In this document: in pieces, positions 12,520 through 23,871 of the stretch
Layout: each line of letters begins with the position of its first letter
Position numbering within the stretch: position 1 is the first letter of the stretch
Source: Musa acuminata AAA Group
Taxonomy: Eukaryota; Streptophyta; Magnoliopsida; Zingiberales; Musaceae
Assembly: GCF_036884655.1 (NCBI RefSeq)
Contig: NC_088340.1
Span: 7,922,501 to 7,986,500 of the forward strand
Length of the DNA: 64,000 nucleotides
Reading direction: 5' to 3'
Notes under the pieces: model-generated
What the model was told of the DNA's origin: nothing
Seen by the model: only the letters and a program-made list of their open reading frames with translations
Database searches by the model: none
Position numbers and translations under genes: made by a program

Positions 12520-15500
12520 GATGATGACAACTAATTGATGACTAACGGAGTTAACCTTAACTCCCCGGAGTTTAACTAAACTCCCCCTATCAATATGCCA
12601 TTGATAAAACACTTGGATTATCCCAAATCCAAGTAACATTCATCACATGTTATGAAAAACATTTAAACTATCATGCAAATATATAAAATATTTAATTCAA
12701 TGCATGAAGTCATCAATATACTTCTCCCCCTATGTCATCAACAAAAAGGAGAAGTAGCTCTAGCTATTTTAAAAGATATGCAAGTTTTTGCAACATAAAG
12801 CTAGATTTTCATCACAACATATAAGCACAAAAGTATAGCAAGATTCTTAAGTTCAATCATGGCAATTCAACACTTGCTTCTTGTGCAAGATTGCACTTTG
12901 CTTTTCTTTGCAACGTGCATGATAGTATTTCTTTGTAATATTCAAAATAGCAAATTGTACATCATGCTAGCTAGCATATTAAAGATGTTCAAGACAGTAA
13001 GTTTTTCTTCTCTTTTGAGAAGTGTTATTTTTGCTTCCTTTACAAAGTGCAAGCTAGCAAAGTATTTGAAAAAGTGAGCAAGTTTTGTAACATACAAGCT
13101 AGTAAAAATTTCAAAAGCAAATACAAGATAGCTTTCTTGTTGAAGTGTGTAAGCTATCGATTCTTACTTCCTATTGCAATGTGCAGGTTGCAAGTCTTGC
13201 TTCTTGAGATGGGCAAGATAATGATGTTCAAGAAGACAACTTTTGCTTCTTGAAATAAGCAAGTTAGCAATCTTTGCTACTTAAGATAGGCAAGCAAGCA
13301 ATCAAGTTTTTGCATCTTCTTGACTTGTGCAAGCAAGCTATCTCCCCCTTTATCATTGTCAAAAAGAAGGGAAGACCCATTACATCAATTATGACAAAGG
13401 TAAGTATCAATCTTAATTGTGCATCATCATATTTTCAAATTAGAATATGCACATTTTCAAAAACCATATATTCATTCATGCATGATATTGAATAAATCGA
13501 TCAACATTATAAGGATATCATACATGATACTAAAATTTTTAACTATTTGTCAACATTTTGATCATGATACCAAATATTCATCATTTAGAGTATTCATGAT
13601 ACAAAACATTAAATCAATATTTATAATACATCATTTTAGCGACAACTCATAGTATTTTAAATCATGATTTACATCATATGTAATACATCACATCATAATT
13701 AGAAAGCACAAGTATTGCATATATCATTGCAAATCATAAATGTTTCATATCATGATGGTATCAATTTGTCAAATTATATCCTACCAAAAACTTATCCCCA
13801 TTTGTATTTCATGCATAATTTCACTTCATCACATTAGGAGTATCAAGAGGAATTAATTGGGTGATGAGATTAATATTTCACGAATACATAGAATTGTATA
13901 AAAAATCATATCATAAGTGTTTCATACATTCATATCATCACATGAAGGAATATAAACAAAAATTAGTGATGAGATCTTACTTCATGAATACAATAAAATT
14001 CATATAGCATATCATGGTTTATTAGAATTAGTCTTCCTTTTGGTGAATAGCAAAAAGAGTGGTAGGAGAGCAAGATCTCAATTCATGCATATCAAATATT
14101 CAATCATCAAAATCATGAACCATCTAGAAAATTCTCCTCTTTAAATATTCAAAGAGAGAATCATGATGAACATTCTTAGTTTACATAAAGTTTCAAAACA
14201 TAATTGTCAAGATTATGAATACTAAAAGACTATGAAACATTTCGACAAATCTCCTTTTAAATAGAAAAGAAAATGTTGATTCATAAAGGATTTCATGTTA
14301 TGAATTTCAAGAGATCAAGATCATGATTTCAATAAAAAAATTATTCAAATTTAAATCATCAAAATCATTATCAAAATCCAAGAGATTCACAAAGATGATA
14401 CAAATGGATTCATCAAAATCAATAAGATTGAGCAAAATAATTTTCAAGAATGTTATCCTCTTTTCGATTATTTCAAAACATATGATTTTGTTTCATTTAT
14501 ACCAAATAAAAACATTTATCATGTTTAAAACCGAAAGAGTAAGATTTATTACAACAAAAATCAATAAGGTACTTTCATTATGGTAAAAATCAACGATCCA
14601 TAAATCGTAAAAGATTCATCATCCATAATTTCGAAATTTATTAAGCATGATCATTATGCATGACACTAAAACATGGTTTCAAAATGTTTAATATTTTCAT
14701 TGCACAATTTAATCATTATGTATCATCATATTTTCAAATTCGAACATGCACAATTTCAAAACTATATCTTTTATTTTTCATGCATGATACAAATAAATCA
14801 ATCATCAATTTCGGCATATCATACATGATATTCAAGCATTCATGATAAATCATTTTGGCAACATGATCATAGCTATTCAAATGATAGTATCTAAATGTCA
14901 AAATTCATTACATCCTATCATGCATGATCATTAACTTCTTATTTGAATTTCATGCATTATTTTGTTTCATCACATAAGGAATATCAAGAAGAGTTATTGG
15001 GTGATGAGATAAATATTTCATGAGTACAAGGAATTACATGAAAATCATATCATGAAAAGATAATAATAGAAGACACGTTTTGTTTTGAAAAATCTCCTCT
15101 TAAATAATCAAGAAAAAATCTTAGGAGATCATGATATAAATAAAATTCATTCAATCTTAGAATAAGATATTAATTCAAGCATATAAAATTTCTCAATTCA
15201 TTATGAATCATAAAAAGAATTGTGGTTCCGAAATATCACGATTCATTTAGAAAAATTTTCTCTTTAGTGCACGATAAGAAGAAATATAGCAATGATACCA
15301 ATCATAATTCATTTGGATAATAGATGCTAAAAAGGAACATTGAGGATACAAGATCTTGATTTTTATAGAGTAAATCTCAAGTTATAAATCTCAAAAAATC
15401 AAGATAAAGCTCATTCAAATTCAAATCATCAAATCAAAATTATTTTCAAGATATTCATAAAAAGATGATAAAATAGATTCATCAAACCAAGAATTTTCAA

Positions 15501-16080
15501 GAAAAATACTTTTATCTATTTAGTTGTTTCATATAAGTATGCCTTTGTCCTTTTTGTGCCAAAAAATATATATATATCATCAATCATTTAGGATCGAAAA
15601 ACAAATTTCTTCATAACAACCATCAAGATCATTATGTATAACTTTTAAAATCTCATGCATAAAATGGTATTAAAACATTTAATATTTTCATTCCATCATT
15701 TTGCATTTTTATTGAACATAATTTTGAATGATTCTTATAGATAACTAAAACTTCTTTAGTTTTAATTTATATGATTAACTTTATCTTAGCATGCTCAAAT
15801 TTTGTTCATATGTCAAAACCATACATCATGTTTGAAAACCAAAGACAAAGTTCAAAAAAAAATCATCAAGCCTTCCATTCAAAAGTCATGCATCGTCATT
15901 GAAAATCAATATGGAAACCGTCAAAATACAAATTCTTGCTTCTCAATCACATATATAAGATTAATCTTACTAGGTGTATAAGCATTAGATTTATATCTAA
16001 CATTTTACTGCATTAACATAACACATGCAATTTTCAAGAAAATTAATCCTAAACTAAATTAAAAATAACTCAAGAAAGTA
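12520..16080. other. Non-coding AT-rich interior of element A with internal duplication
   Basis: About 3.5 kb between gag and the polypurine tract, with no pol domain in any frame. It is very rich in tcatgat/atcatg words. Blocks recur in diverged form: 13415-13530 resembles 14712-14835, and 13802-13917 resembles 14939-15055, with a weaker third copy near 13930-14020. Near the 3' LTR end, 12545-12582 carries two adjacent palindromes (ggagttaaccttaactcc and ggagtttaactaaactcc). Short open frames here are not supported as genes. Confidence 0.7.
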
Positions 16081-17001
16081 TTATGTAATATCGAAATAAA
16101 TTAGTGGGATTTTGATTACCTCATTGTTGTAAGAGGGTGAGGCATAGTTTGTCACCTCGCCTTTCTTGATTTTCTCCTCGTCTTCGGAAGAGCTCAATTC
16201 ATCCCAACTTTTGTTCTTCTTGCGTTCAAAGCAAGTAGTTCCATTCTTTTTGCTTTTTAATTTTTGTTTCATTTGTAGTTTAAGTTCACCATCACTTGAG
16301 CTTATGCTCGAGTGGTATTCATGTGTTCTATGTCCCAAATCCTTCCTATCATTTGGAAGGTTGTTCTCGAGTTTCTTTTTTGTCACATTGTTCATTTCGT
16401 AGGTCATTAGAGACCCAATAAGTTCTTCAAGAGGGAATGTTTTGAGGTCCTTGGCCTCTTGAATGGCCGTAACTTTTGGATCCCAACTTTTTGGAAGAGA
16501 TCTTAAGATTTTAGTGACTAGTTCAAAATTAGAAAAACTTTTACCAAGAGCTTTGAGTCCATTGATGACATCCGTGAACCGGGTGTACATGTCTCCGATG
16601 GACTCACTTGGTTTCATCCGGAAAAGTTCGTAAGAATGCACAAAAATATTGATTTTGGACTCTTTCACTCGGCTAGTGCCTTCATGAGTGACCTCTAGAG
16701 TTCTCCAAATATCAAAAGCCGAGTCACACATCGAAACACGATTAAATTCATTTTTGTCAAGTGCACAATATAAGGCATTCATAGCCTTTGCATTTAGAGA
16801 AAACATCTTCTTCTCCAAATCATTCCAATGATTCATTGGGAGAGAAGACATTTCAAATCCATTTTCGACTATGTGCCATAAATTCAAATCCAAAGAAAGT
16901 AAGAAAACTCTCATTCGAGTTTTCCAATAAGTGTAGTCCGTCCCATTGAAAAAGGGAGGACAAATGAGAGAGTGACCCTCTTGAAAGCCGTAAAGAGCCA
17001 T
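16081..17001 (-). CDS. gag: Copia-type gag polyprotein of element A, zinc knuckle missing
   Basis: 306-residue open frame starting 50 bp inside the 5' LTR. Capsid-like protein with the DUF4219/UBN2 gag fold of plant Ty1/copia elements: N-terminal FFNGTDYTYWKTRMRVFLL (about residues 18-36), central LNAKAMNALYCALDKNEF, and TRFTDVINGLKALGKSFSNF. It should form the virus-like particle that packages element RNA. It closely resembles the gag relic at 54.4 kb. In that relic a CCHC zinc knuckle lies between the basic stretch and the acidic Ser/Glu linker; here the two join directly (CFERKKNKSWDELSSSEDEE) and only one cysteine remains. The C terminus after the linker looks unrelated to gag. The frame is intact, in contrast to element B. 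Confidence 0.9.
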   Translation of the reverse strand: MALYGFQEGHSLICPPFFNGTDYTYWKTRMRVFLLSLDLNLWHIVENGFEMSSLPMNHWNDLEKKMFSLNAKAMNALYCALDKNEFNRVSMCDSAFDIWRTLEVTHEGTSRVKESKINIFVHSYELFRMKPSESIGDMYTRFTDVINGLKALGKSFSNFELVTKILRSLPKSWDPKVTAIQEAKDLKTFPLEELIGSLMTYEMNNVTKKKLENNLPNDRKDLGHRTHEYHSSISSSDGELKLQMKQKLKSKKNGTTCFERKKNKSWDELSSSEDEEKIKKGEVTNYASPSYNNEVIKIPLIYFDIT

Positions 17002-17037
17002 TTCTATTTAGGTGTTAAACCAAGGTAGAAAAACGTG

Positions 17038-17049
17038 GCTCTGATACCA
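17038..17049 (-). promoter_or_regulatory. Primer binding site of element A
   Basis: Minus strand reads TGGTATCAGAGC two bases after the LTR end. This is the standard plant copia site complementary to the 3' end of initiator tRNA-Met, and it fixes the element's direction. Confidence 0.92.
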
Positions 17050-17051
17050 AT

Positions 17052-18603
17052 TGTTAGGATCGAAGCGGCACTAAGAGGGGGGGGTGAATTAGTGCAGCGG
17101 ATTAAAACGTTGATTTCGACAAATTTTTCGTACGATAAGAACGGAACTTGAAAAGTTTAACTTGAAAGCGTATTCTTAAAGTTGCGCAGCAAGGGTAATA
17201 AGGAACTAAAGCAGTAAGAAGATTTGCAGTAATGTAAATGACAATAATGAAATACAAACCAGAGATTACGCCGATTTAGAGTGGTTCGGTCAAATGACCT
17301 ACATCCACTTGCGAGGCCCCTCTTCGATGAGGCTCCCACCTTCCACTAGCAAATCTCTTGAAAGGGAAGGGTAAATACCCCTCTTACAACTCTTTACAAG
17401 CGGTTCACTCTCTTACAAATTTTTAGCAAGAATGAAGGAGGTGAACACTAGCAAAATGAAAACAAGATTAGCTAGGACTTTTCTAATGCCTTTCTCTCAA
17501 ACACTTGCTGCTCAAAAAGTTGTTCTCTCAGCTGAGATTTGAGGGGTATTTATAGGCCTCAAGAGGATTCAAATTTGGGCTTCAAAATTTGAATTCTCTT
17601 TGGGTTCCCGCTGTTGGAGGTGCCACCGCCCAGCCAAGCGGTGCCACCGCCCAGCCAGGAGGTGTCACCGCCCAGCTCTCGGGTGTTGGGCGGTGCCACC
17701 GCCCAGCTAGGCGGTGCCACCGCCTACAGTGTTTTCAGCCCGACTACAGTGTTTTCAGCCACTAGTTGGGCTTCAATCTTGGCTCTCTAGTTCGCTGGTT
17801 TAGCTTAATTTTTAGCCTAAACCAACTCTGACTTTGGGCCCAGTTGGCCCCTAACCAGGATATAGGATTATCTCTTAATCCTAATCCTAATTACAAGTGG
17901 ACTACATAACCAAAACACATCCTAAGCAAATTTTCAACCGCGAACGTCGAGTCTTGTTCTGGCGAGCTTTCCGACGAACTTTCTGCTGACGGGCTTCTAG
18001 CAAGCTCCCGAACTTGTGATGACTTTAATGAGTAGCCGAGCCTTCTCGGTGATCTCCGTGAACCTCCGACGATCTCTTCGGCGAACTTCCGAAAATTTCG
18101 ACAGGTTCCCGATTTCTTCTCGGTTGGTTCTGGCAGCATCTCCGACGATTCTTCGGACTCTTAAACGTCCATCGAACTTGACTCCGGTATTCTCGCTTTG
18201 TGTTTTCTGGTTATCGTAGTTAATCCTGCACACACAAGCAAACACTCTACTCCGATCTAGACAATTATTATAACGCAAATTGACATTCTGTTGCCCGGCA
18301 CGTCATTGGTTGGCGCTTCATCCGATTCTTCGGTGCATCGTCCTCTCTTGCGGCTTGTTGCCCAATCGGCGGTTGACCTCCGCAACCCCGATATCCTTGG
18401 CGCAATTTCGCTCTCCTTGGCCCGATGCCCGACGCCCGAAGCCTTCTGCCATCCAATATCCTGACGTGATCTCCTCCGACGCAACGTCAATTCCTCCTGC
18501 GTTAATTGTCTAATCCTGATCGAGTAGACTTGTATCACTCAAAATGTAGTTAAATATTTAAACACAATCAATTAGTTTCATCATCAAAATCCGAGATTCA
18601 ACA
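17052..18603 (-). repeat. 5' LTR of element A
   Basis: 1552 bp and collinear with 10954-12505 without indels. The differences counted by eye are about twelve and all are transitions. It ends next to the primer binding site at 17038-17049. Confidence 0.95.
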
Positions 18604-18948
18604 CATCAGGTAACACTAAACTTACTTATAAATACCCCCGAGTTCTAAACGAATAGGGGGAGAGCACTTCTTCATCCAAAATCCCCTCCACATCCACTAA
18701 CTTGATCGTCGGAGGGGTCGGGCCGAGCTTCCAACCGGACCTGTGTGCAGGTGCAAGAACGGGGTCGCCTCTTCCTGGCGCTGCGGCAAAGCTTTCCTCC
18801 CGACGCGACGTCCCGACCGGACCACCGTAATCGGCCACCGGGAGATCTCGAGGGACGCCGCGCAAGATCCCCGTCATTCGGACCCCAACCGAGCCGCGTC
18901 AATCCCGAGGCCACGGCATAAAGTTGTTTACACTAACGGACCCCATCA
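18604..18948. mobile_element. Older LTR-like fragment, right part
   Basis: Continues the sequence interrupted at 10953. It contains acttataaataccccc (a TATA-like promoter) near 18625-18640 and GC-rich sequence ending CCCCATCA at 18941-18948. See the left part for the argument; class uncertain. Confidence 0.45.
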
Positions 18949-18964
18949 ATTAGATAATGGTTAG

Positions 18965-19060
18965 ATAGCTCATAATCATTTTAATTTGCATACTCTCTCT
19001 CAATATTCACATTAATATCAACTCTGTTAATAAATATTAAATATATACCTGAAATGTCTT
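18965..19060. repeat. Right copy of the flanking direct repeat
   Basis: Matches 10511-10577 over about 66 bp and more weakly beyond. The pair brackets the older LTR-like fragment. Confidence 0.6.
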
Positions 19061-19555
19061 AATGCATTGAAGAACACTTGATTGCTTAACGATGAAAATA
19101 TGAAATATTGTTCTCACTATTTCTTCTCGGGTTTTGTGTTTAAGGAGAAAACTACTGCATAATAAATTTTTACTCATGTGTGGTCGTTTCTATCTCTAAT
19201 ATTTGTTGTTTATGTAATATCATATTTGATATCTTTTTTTTATTGTCCTTTTAAAGAAAATACTTTAAAATTATTTGAAAGTAAATTGGGAATTTATTTT
19301 AATTTTAGAGATTTGTGGCATGAAAGAGATGGTTTAAGGAAAGAAATGATACTTTAGTTGTTATAATTGTATAGACTTTCTAGTTAGTGTGGAAGGTACG
19401 AAATGAAACTAATTTTTACCTCCTTACTTGGGTTGGGTTTCCTTCCAAGTATAAATCCTCGGGGTTAGTGTGGTTTACTTTGGCTATGGATATTTTTGCA
19501 AACAGATCATACGTCAATGTTTGTTGATATTGACAGATAATTTACTACTAGTTTT
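19061..19555. other. Intergenic, nothing recognised
   Basis: AT-rich sequence without coherent open frame, tRNA-like or repeat structure that I could identify. Confidence 0.5.
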
Positions 19556-19735
19556 GTTATGACCTGGATTTGATGGGCTAACTGGCCTATCAACTTCGTT
19601 TGATCTAAACCACTGGTCAAAATGCTTAAGCTGAAGTTGATAGTAGTACACTCATCAGACCCTTATAAGTCAATCTTAATCCTGTCCACTTTCGATGTGA
19701 GACTAATCAGGGGTATTACAAGTTTTCTGAATAAA
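19556..19735. repeat. Dispersed repeat (family with aaaatgcttaag core)
   Basis: Begins tgacctggatttgatgggct and contains caaaatgcttaagctgaagt followed by cttataagtcaatcttaat. The same order of motifs is seen at 31674-31850, and related blocks are at 44355-44500 and 44700-44840. Probably a non-autonomous transposon family; ends not determined. Confidence 0.45.
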
Positions 19736-19989
19736 CAATGCTCACTGGAACTGCACGAAACATTTGCTAAGATCTTGTGCACAGAAGGGGGAAAATGGAA
19801 CCAAGCCATTCAACAACTTGCAGCAGTTGAATGCAGCTGTTACTGCCTTCCAAGGGTCCTTGCATGGTTTACTTGAATGTTATATCAGGTTAAATGCAGA
19901 GATCATAACAACATAGATCATGTTCTTGCAATGGTCAGAGATGAACTCTGCAACTTTATTTCATGAATTGAGCTACTGATGAATGCCTG

Positions 19990-21842
19990 TTACTGTTTTC
20001 CTTCTTTGCATTCAGGTGGTAACACTGGAAACCTACTGAGATCATTGCAGTAGGAGTAGAACATGAACTTGCTCCTCACCCACTCCATCCCCCTCTGCTG
20101 CTCTGCTGACAGCTTCACGAATTCATCCCCCTCGATCGGATCGAGAGCGAGGCGCCCACTTTGGCCACTCCTCGTGCAAGAAGGAGCTGCTTTGGTCTGA
20201 TTCCATGCACAGCCAGCAACCAGGAAGTTCTTGAATGATGCCACAAATGGCCCAAACTTGTAGTTGACAGGCTTCTTCCCTCCATGAGTAGCCCACTGTG
20301 AGCCATCCCAGATCGTGGAGTAGATCGACATGGGCTTAGATGGATAAGCTCTGGCCATGGCCACACTGTGGTTCACCTCTCTAACTGGGAGATTGTCCAC
20401 CAGAAACCTGCACATGGAGTTGCATGAACTCATCAGTGAATGCTAAATATCGTGCAGTCAGCTGAAACTGCAGTGCTTACACTATGTGATGCTGATTCCA
20501 GATGAGGCTATACTCGTGGAAATCTGCAGTGGGGTCGAACCAGAGGAAGAACTTCTCCTCACGGCCGATCCCGGTGCTTCCATCGCCATATACATTGGTC
20601 TGCAGTGCCCACTCCTTCCTCTTCTCATGGCCTAAAAGCTCGAAGTCGATCTCATCATGGTTTTTTGGGTAGGCTTCTGAATTGGACATCTTTGAGACAC
20701 CACAAACGCCAGTAACAATTACAATGCAACAAGGAATATTGCAACGTAGCAATTACAAGCTGCAGATGAAGCTAATTATTCATAGATAAGTTGGAATCTT
20801 TCCAAGCTGGCAATCACCATCCTTGGACAGCATAGCTTGGTGGCTGAAGAGATTAACTGGATGTTAGGTAAGACTTCATCTTTGACAGCTAAAATTGTCC
20901 CCTAAACTCCAGCAGCTACTCATGGCAGTACTATAACTGAGCCATGTCTTCTTGTTTCCAGAAGCTTGTCCCACAATTCTATGGGTCATTTTGTTTTGCC
21001 CAGGGAATTCTTTGGTTGTGAAGACAATGCATTCATCTACTCGACTACATAATATTTTGTTTCTCTTCTCTTCTTTTTCCTCTGAAGCTCCAGATGACAA
21101 GTCAATTTAGTAGATCAAAGTTGCTAGCTATAGAATTGGAGAACCTAAACATAAAGCAAATCTTTTAGCTTCTCCAACTTCTCCATCCAACCATGTTATT
21201 CTATAAGAACAAATTCTTATTCTTGTTCTAATATAATCTGATCCTAATAATTTCAGCTATGTTCATAGGCATATCAGATCATAAGCTCTGTTATGCTACA
21301 CAAAATGTGCACTCCAGTAAATGTCATATACAGCAGAATCTCGGAAATAGCTTTTCTAGCTTTTTGAACTTTCATCAAATAGAAAGACTGGGAAACGGTA
21401 GAGAGAGAGAGAGAGAGAGAGAGATCACTTACATAGAATGCTACTACAACTCCTGCAGAGTAATCCATAGGCAGTTTGATGGCAGCACTGAAGAATCCAT
21501 AGTAATACGCATCATTTGACTTGAATCCAGATCCTGCAGCCACAGTCACAAAACCCTGAGCTTCTTGCAGCGCTATGAGAAGACTGAACTGAGAGCTTGC
21601 AGGAAGATGCAACCTGAAGTTTTGTCGAGCATGAGACTGACTTGTGATCCGTTGCTGGTTTTTTTTATGTTTTGGCCACCGAATAAATCTGAGAATGCAC
21701 CGTCGAAGACGAGGCGGGGGAAGCGGTCGGTGAGACGGGCGGTGGTCGGAGGGATCGGAGTGTTGTGGCGCATCGACATGGAGATCGCCATGCAAGAGAT
21801 GAAGCTTAGCACAAAGAGGAGTCTCTGAGTGAGTGTGACCAT
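19990..21842 (-). CDS. XTH: Xyloglucan endotransglucosylase/hydrolase, group III-B-like
   Basis: Secreted GH16 enzyme that cuts and religates xyloglucan in the cell wall. Four exons: 21842-21614, 21533-21433, 20689-20481 and 20407-19990, giving 318 residues with frame-consistent GT/AG junctions. Residues 1-23 form a hydrophobic signal peptide. The catalytic motif HDEIDFELL is at about 121-129, with E123 the expected nucleophile, D125 and E127 the acid/base. [20 protein letters not shown] and [20 protein letters not shown] are family signatures, and the C terminus has the paired-cysteine XET_C region ending [17 protein letters not shown]. The longer [10 protein letters not shown] spacer before the catalytic motif and lack of an N-glycosylation site just after it suit group III-B (XTH27-30-like). 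An upstream in-frame Met at 21914 exists, but the start at 21842 gives the signal peptide. A (GA)n microsatellite lies in intron 2. Confidence 0.94.
21401..21424. repeat. (GA)n microsatellite in XTH intron 2
   Basis: Twelve uninterrupted GA units about 10 bp downstream (in gene direction) of the exon 2 donor. Confidence 0.9.
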
Positions 21843-21914
21843 CTTCACGACAGTGTGCGTGCAAATGATTGACTGGATTGATGATGAAGCTGGATTGGTG
21901 AGTGAATGATTCAA

Positions 21915-22640
21915 AGGCTACAGCTGCATGTCATTCAAAGAGCATTGAAGGTTTCCATGGCCCCAGCACACTGTTCTTCGACTAGTAACTTGTGGTAAAA
22001 ATACGAGCAGATCTCAAAGAAATTCTCAAGCACGCATGCTTCCTTTGCAGACAACAAATTTTCTACTAAATTTACAGTAAATATTTAAGCACTTTATACA
22101 TATTGCTGACGGTGTTGAGTATATCCATACAACACACAATACACTCTCATCGAAGACATCCTTACACCAAACATTACACTTGTGAAAAAAGAATAAATAC
22201 TTGTGAGAATTTTGATATTTCATTCAACTTTTTAGGGTGGTCATATATAGTAGTTACATGTCCATAATATAAATAATACATTTCTTAATTTTTATAAGAT
22301 ATGTAATTATCACCATGCTAAAATTTTATTCATATCATACAAAATGTCAATTATAATGTCAATTATAAAATGTCAATGATGTAATACTTTGGTGAGAAAA
22401 TATTCCCTTAATTAGTTTAGGGATGCCCATTTTTAGAAAACTTATGAATACACTCGAACCAATCTAATTGAAGCTGGACCACATAGGTTGGTTTGGCCTA
22501 ATTGGATTCTCGATTTGATTCAAATTGATTATTTTAGTTCAGGTCATATTGGTTCTGGGTTCGATCACGGGTTGGATCTTTCACATAAGACACATGGTTT
22601 ATATTAGAATGTTAAAAAAGGTCATTGAATTAATGCAATA
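21915..22640. other. XTH upstream region and AT-rich intergenic sequence
   Basis: A minus-strand TATAAA (plus strand tttata near 22093) lies about 250 bp upstream of the XTH start and could be its TATA box, but this is weak. Beyond it I see only AT-rich sequence without coding or structural signals. Confidence 0.35.
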
Positions 22641-22649
22641 GCATTTAAT

Positions 22650-23871
22650 TTTAAAACTTGATCGATAAATTTTAGAAACTTGATAAATCAACTTAAAGTC
22701 ACAAGTTAAAAATAAGTAAATAAAGGCAAACCAATTTATAATGGTTTGATTTTTTCGACCTATAGGTCTACTCCCGATTTCTTTCCCTTCAAACCATAAA
22801 TTTTTAATATTGATTTTCTTCCTAATGGATAAAGATAAATTATCTTTATTATAACTTTCTCCTTTTTCAGGTTAAGGAGATAATCATGACACTCTCTTTT
22901 TACGTAAGATCTCTCGCCTCATTCTTTTTTAATATAAGATCTCTCACCTCATATAGCTTAAAATTATAATCAAATTCAAAAGGAGGAGGAGGCTTAAATT
23001 ATACTCAAAATGAGAGTTTATAATACTTCACTAACTCAGATGTTTTATCAACCAACTCAGAGTGGGATATTTATAGGTCTAAAAGAAGCCAAATATTCAA
23101 ATCCCTAAAATTTTAGGGTACGAGAGGTATTACCGTTGGCACTGGGTGATACTATCACCACAACTATGCTATAAATCTAGATTATGGTAATATTATCATC
23201 GACCTATATGGTACTATAGTGGACATAGATGATACCACTATAAAAAAGACTAATAAAGCACAAACAGTGTTTGTCAAACAGTACTACTGCTTGGGCCTAA
23301 TGGTACCACCACCCAATCTTAGTTTAGGCTACCGATTTTACATTTTAACGAGACCAATTTAGCTTAACTTTAAATCCAATAGCTTTCTTAACAAGTTGAT
23401 ATTATTTCAATCAATACTAACTCAAATTGACCCATAATAATCTCGATCATGACTTTAACAAATCAACCACACATCCGACACATTTATGAAGCTTTCAGCA
23501 TATTATACACTATTTTGGCATGTCGATCGATCTTTCGGTACTTCGTCCTTCAATATATTGCTCATTTTATCGGCATGTTAACTTTTTCATGACATCCAAT
23601 CTTCTAGCATGATATCTAATCCCTTTGGCACGATGCTTGAACCTTTAGTATGAAGTCCAATTTTTAACACGTCAACAACTAATCCTCTAGCAGGAAGCCT
23701 AATTTTTTATATGATAATTTTTTAACATAACATTTAACTCTCCTACTCAATAATTTATCCTTCAGTGGTACAAGTCTATAATTGAAATATTTCTTATATC
23801 ACTTATCTTAAAAGCATATTAGTTCAATAAATTCATCAATTAGTTTTATTATCAAAATTCAGGATTCAATA
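22650..23871 (-). mobile_element. Decayed solo LTR related to element A
   Basis: The right end (caattagttttattatcaaaattcaggattcaata) matches the terminal block of the element A LTR with several changes. Upstream, in the right order, come a GGATATTTATAGG (TATA on minus strand) near 23048, a gene-poor tggtaccaccac palindrome relic near 23303, and tttaggctaccgat...gcttaact blocks resembling the LTR interior. No internal element sequence or second LTR is adjacent. Boundaries are approximate. Confidence 0.6.

Larger units (their letters stand above)
10949..18608 (-). mobile_element. Element A: complete gag-only (TR-GAG type) copia LTR retrotransposon
   Basis: Two 1552-bp direct repeats (10954-12505 and 17052-18603) start TGTTAGGATC and end ATTCAACA on the plus strand. 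They are flanked by a perfect 5-bp target duplication CATCA (10949-10953 and 18604-18608). On the minus strand the primer binding site TGGTATCAGAGC follows the 5' LTR and a purine tract precedes the 3' LTR, so the element reads right to left. The 4546-bp interior encodes only a copia-type gag (16081-17001); no protease, integrase, reverse transcriptase or RNase H was found. It must borrow enzymes from a relative, possibly an intact member of the element B lineage. The LTRs differ at only about twelve sites, so the insertion is recent. Confidence 0.93.

Noticed and set aside
21843..21914. Upstream in-frame Met for the XTH protein
   Set aside because: The start at 21842 gives a normal signal peptide; the longer form would bury it.
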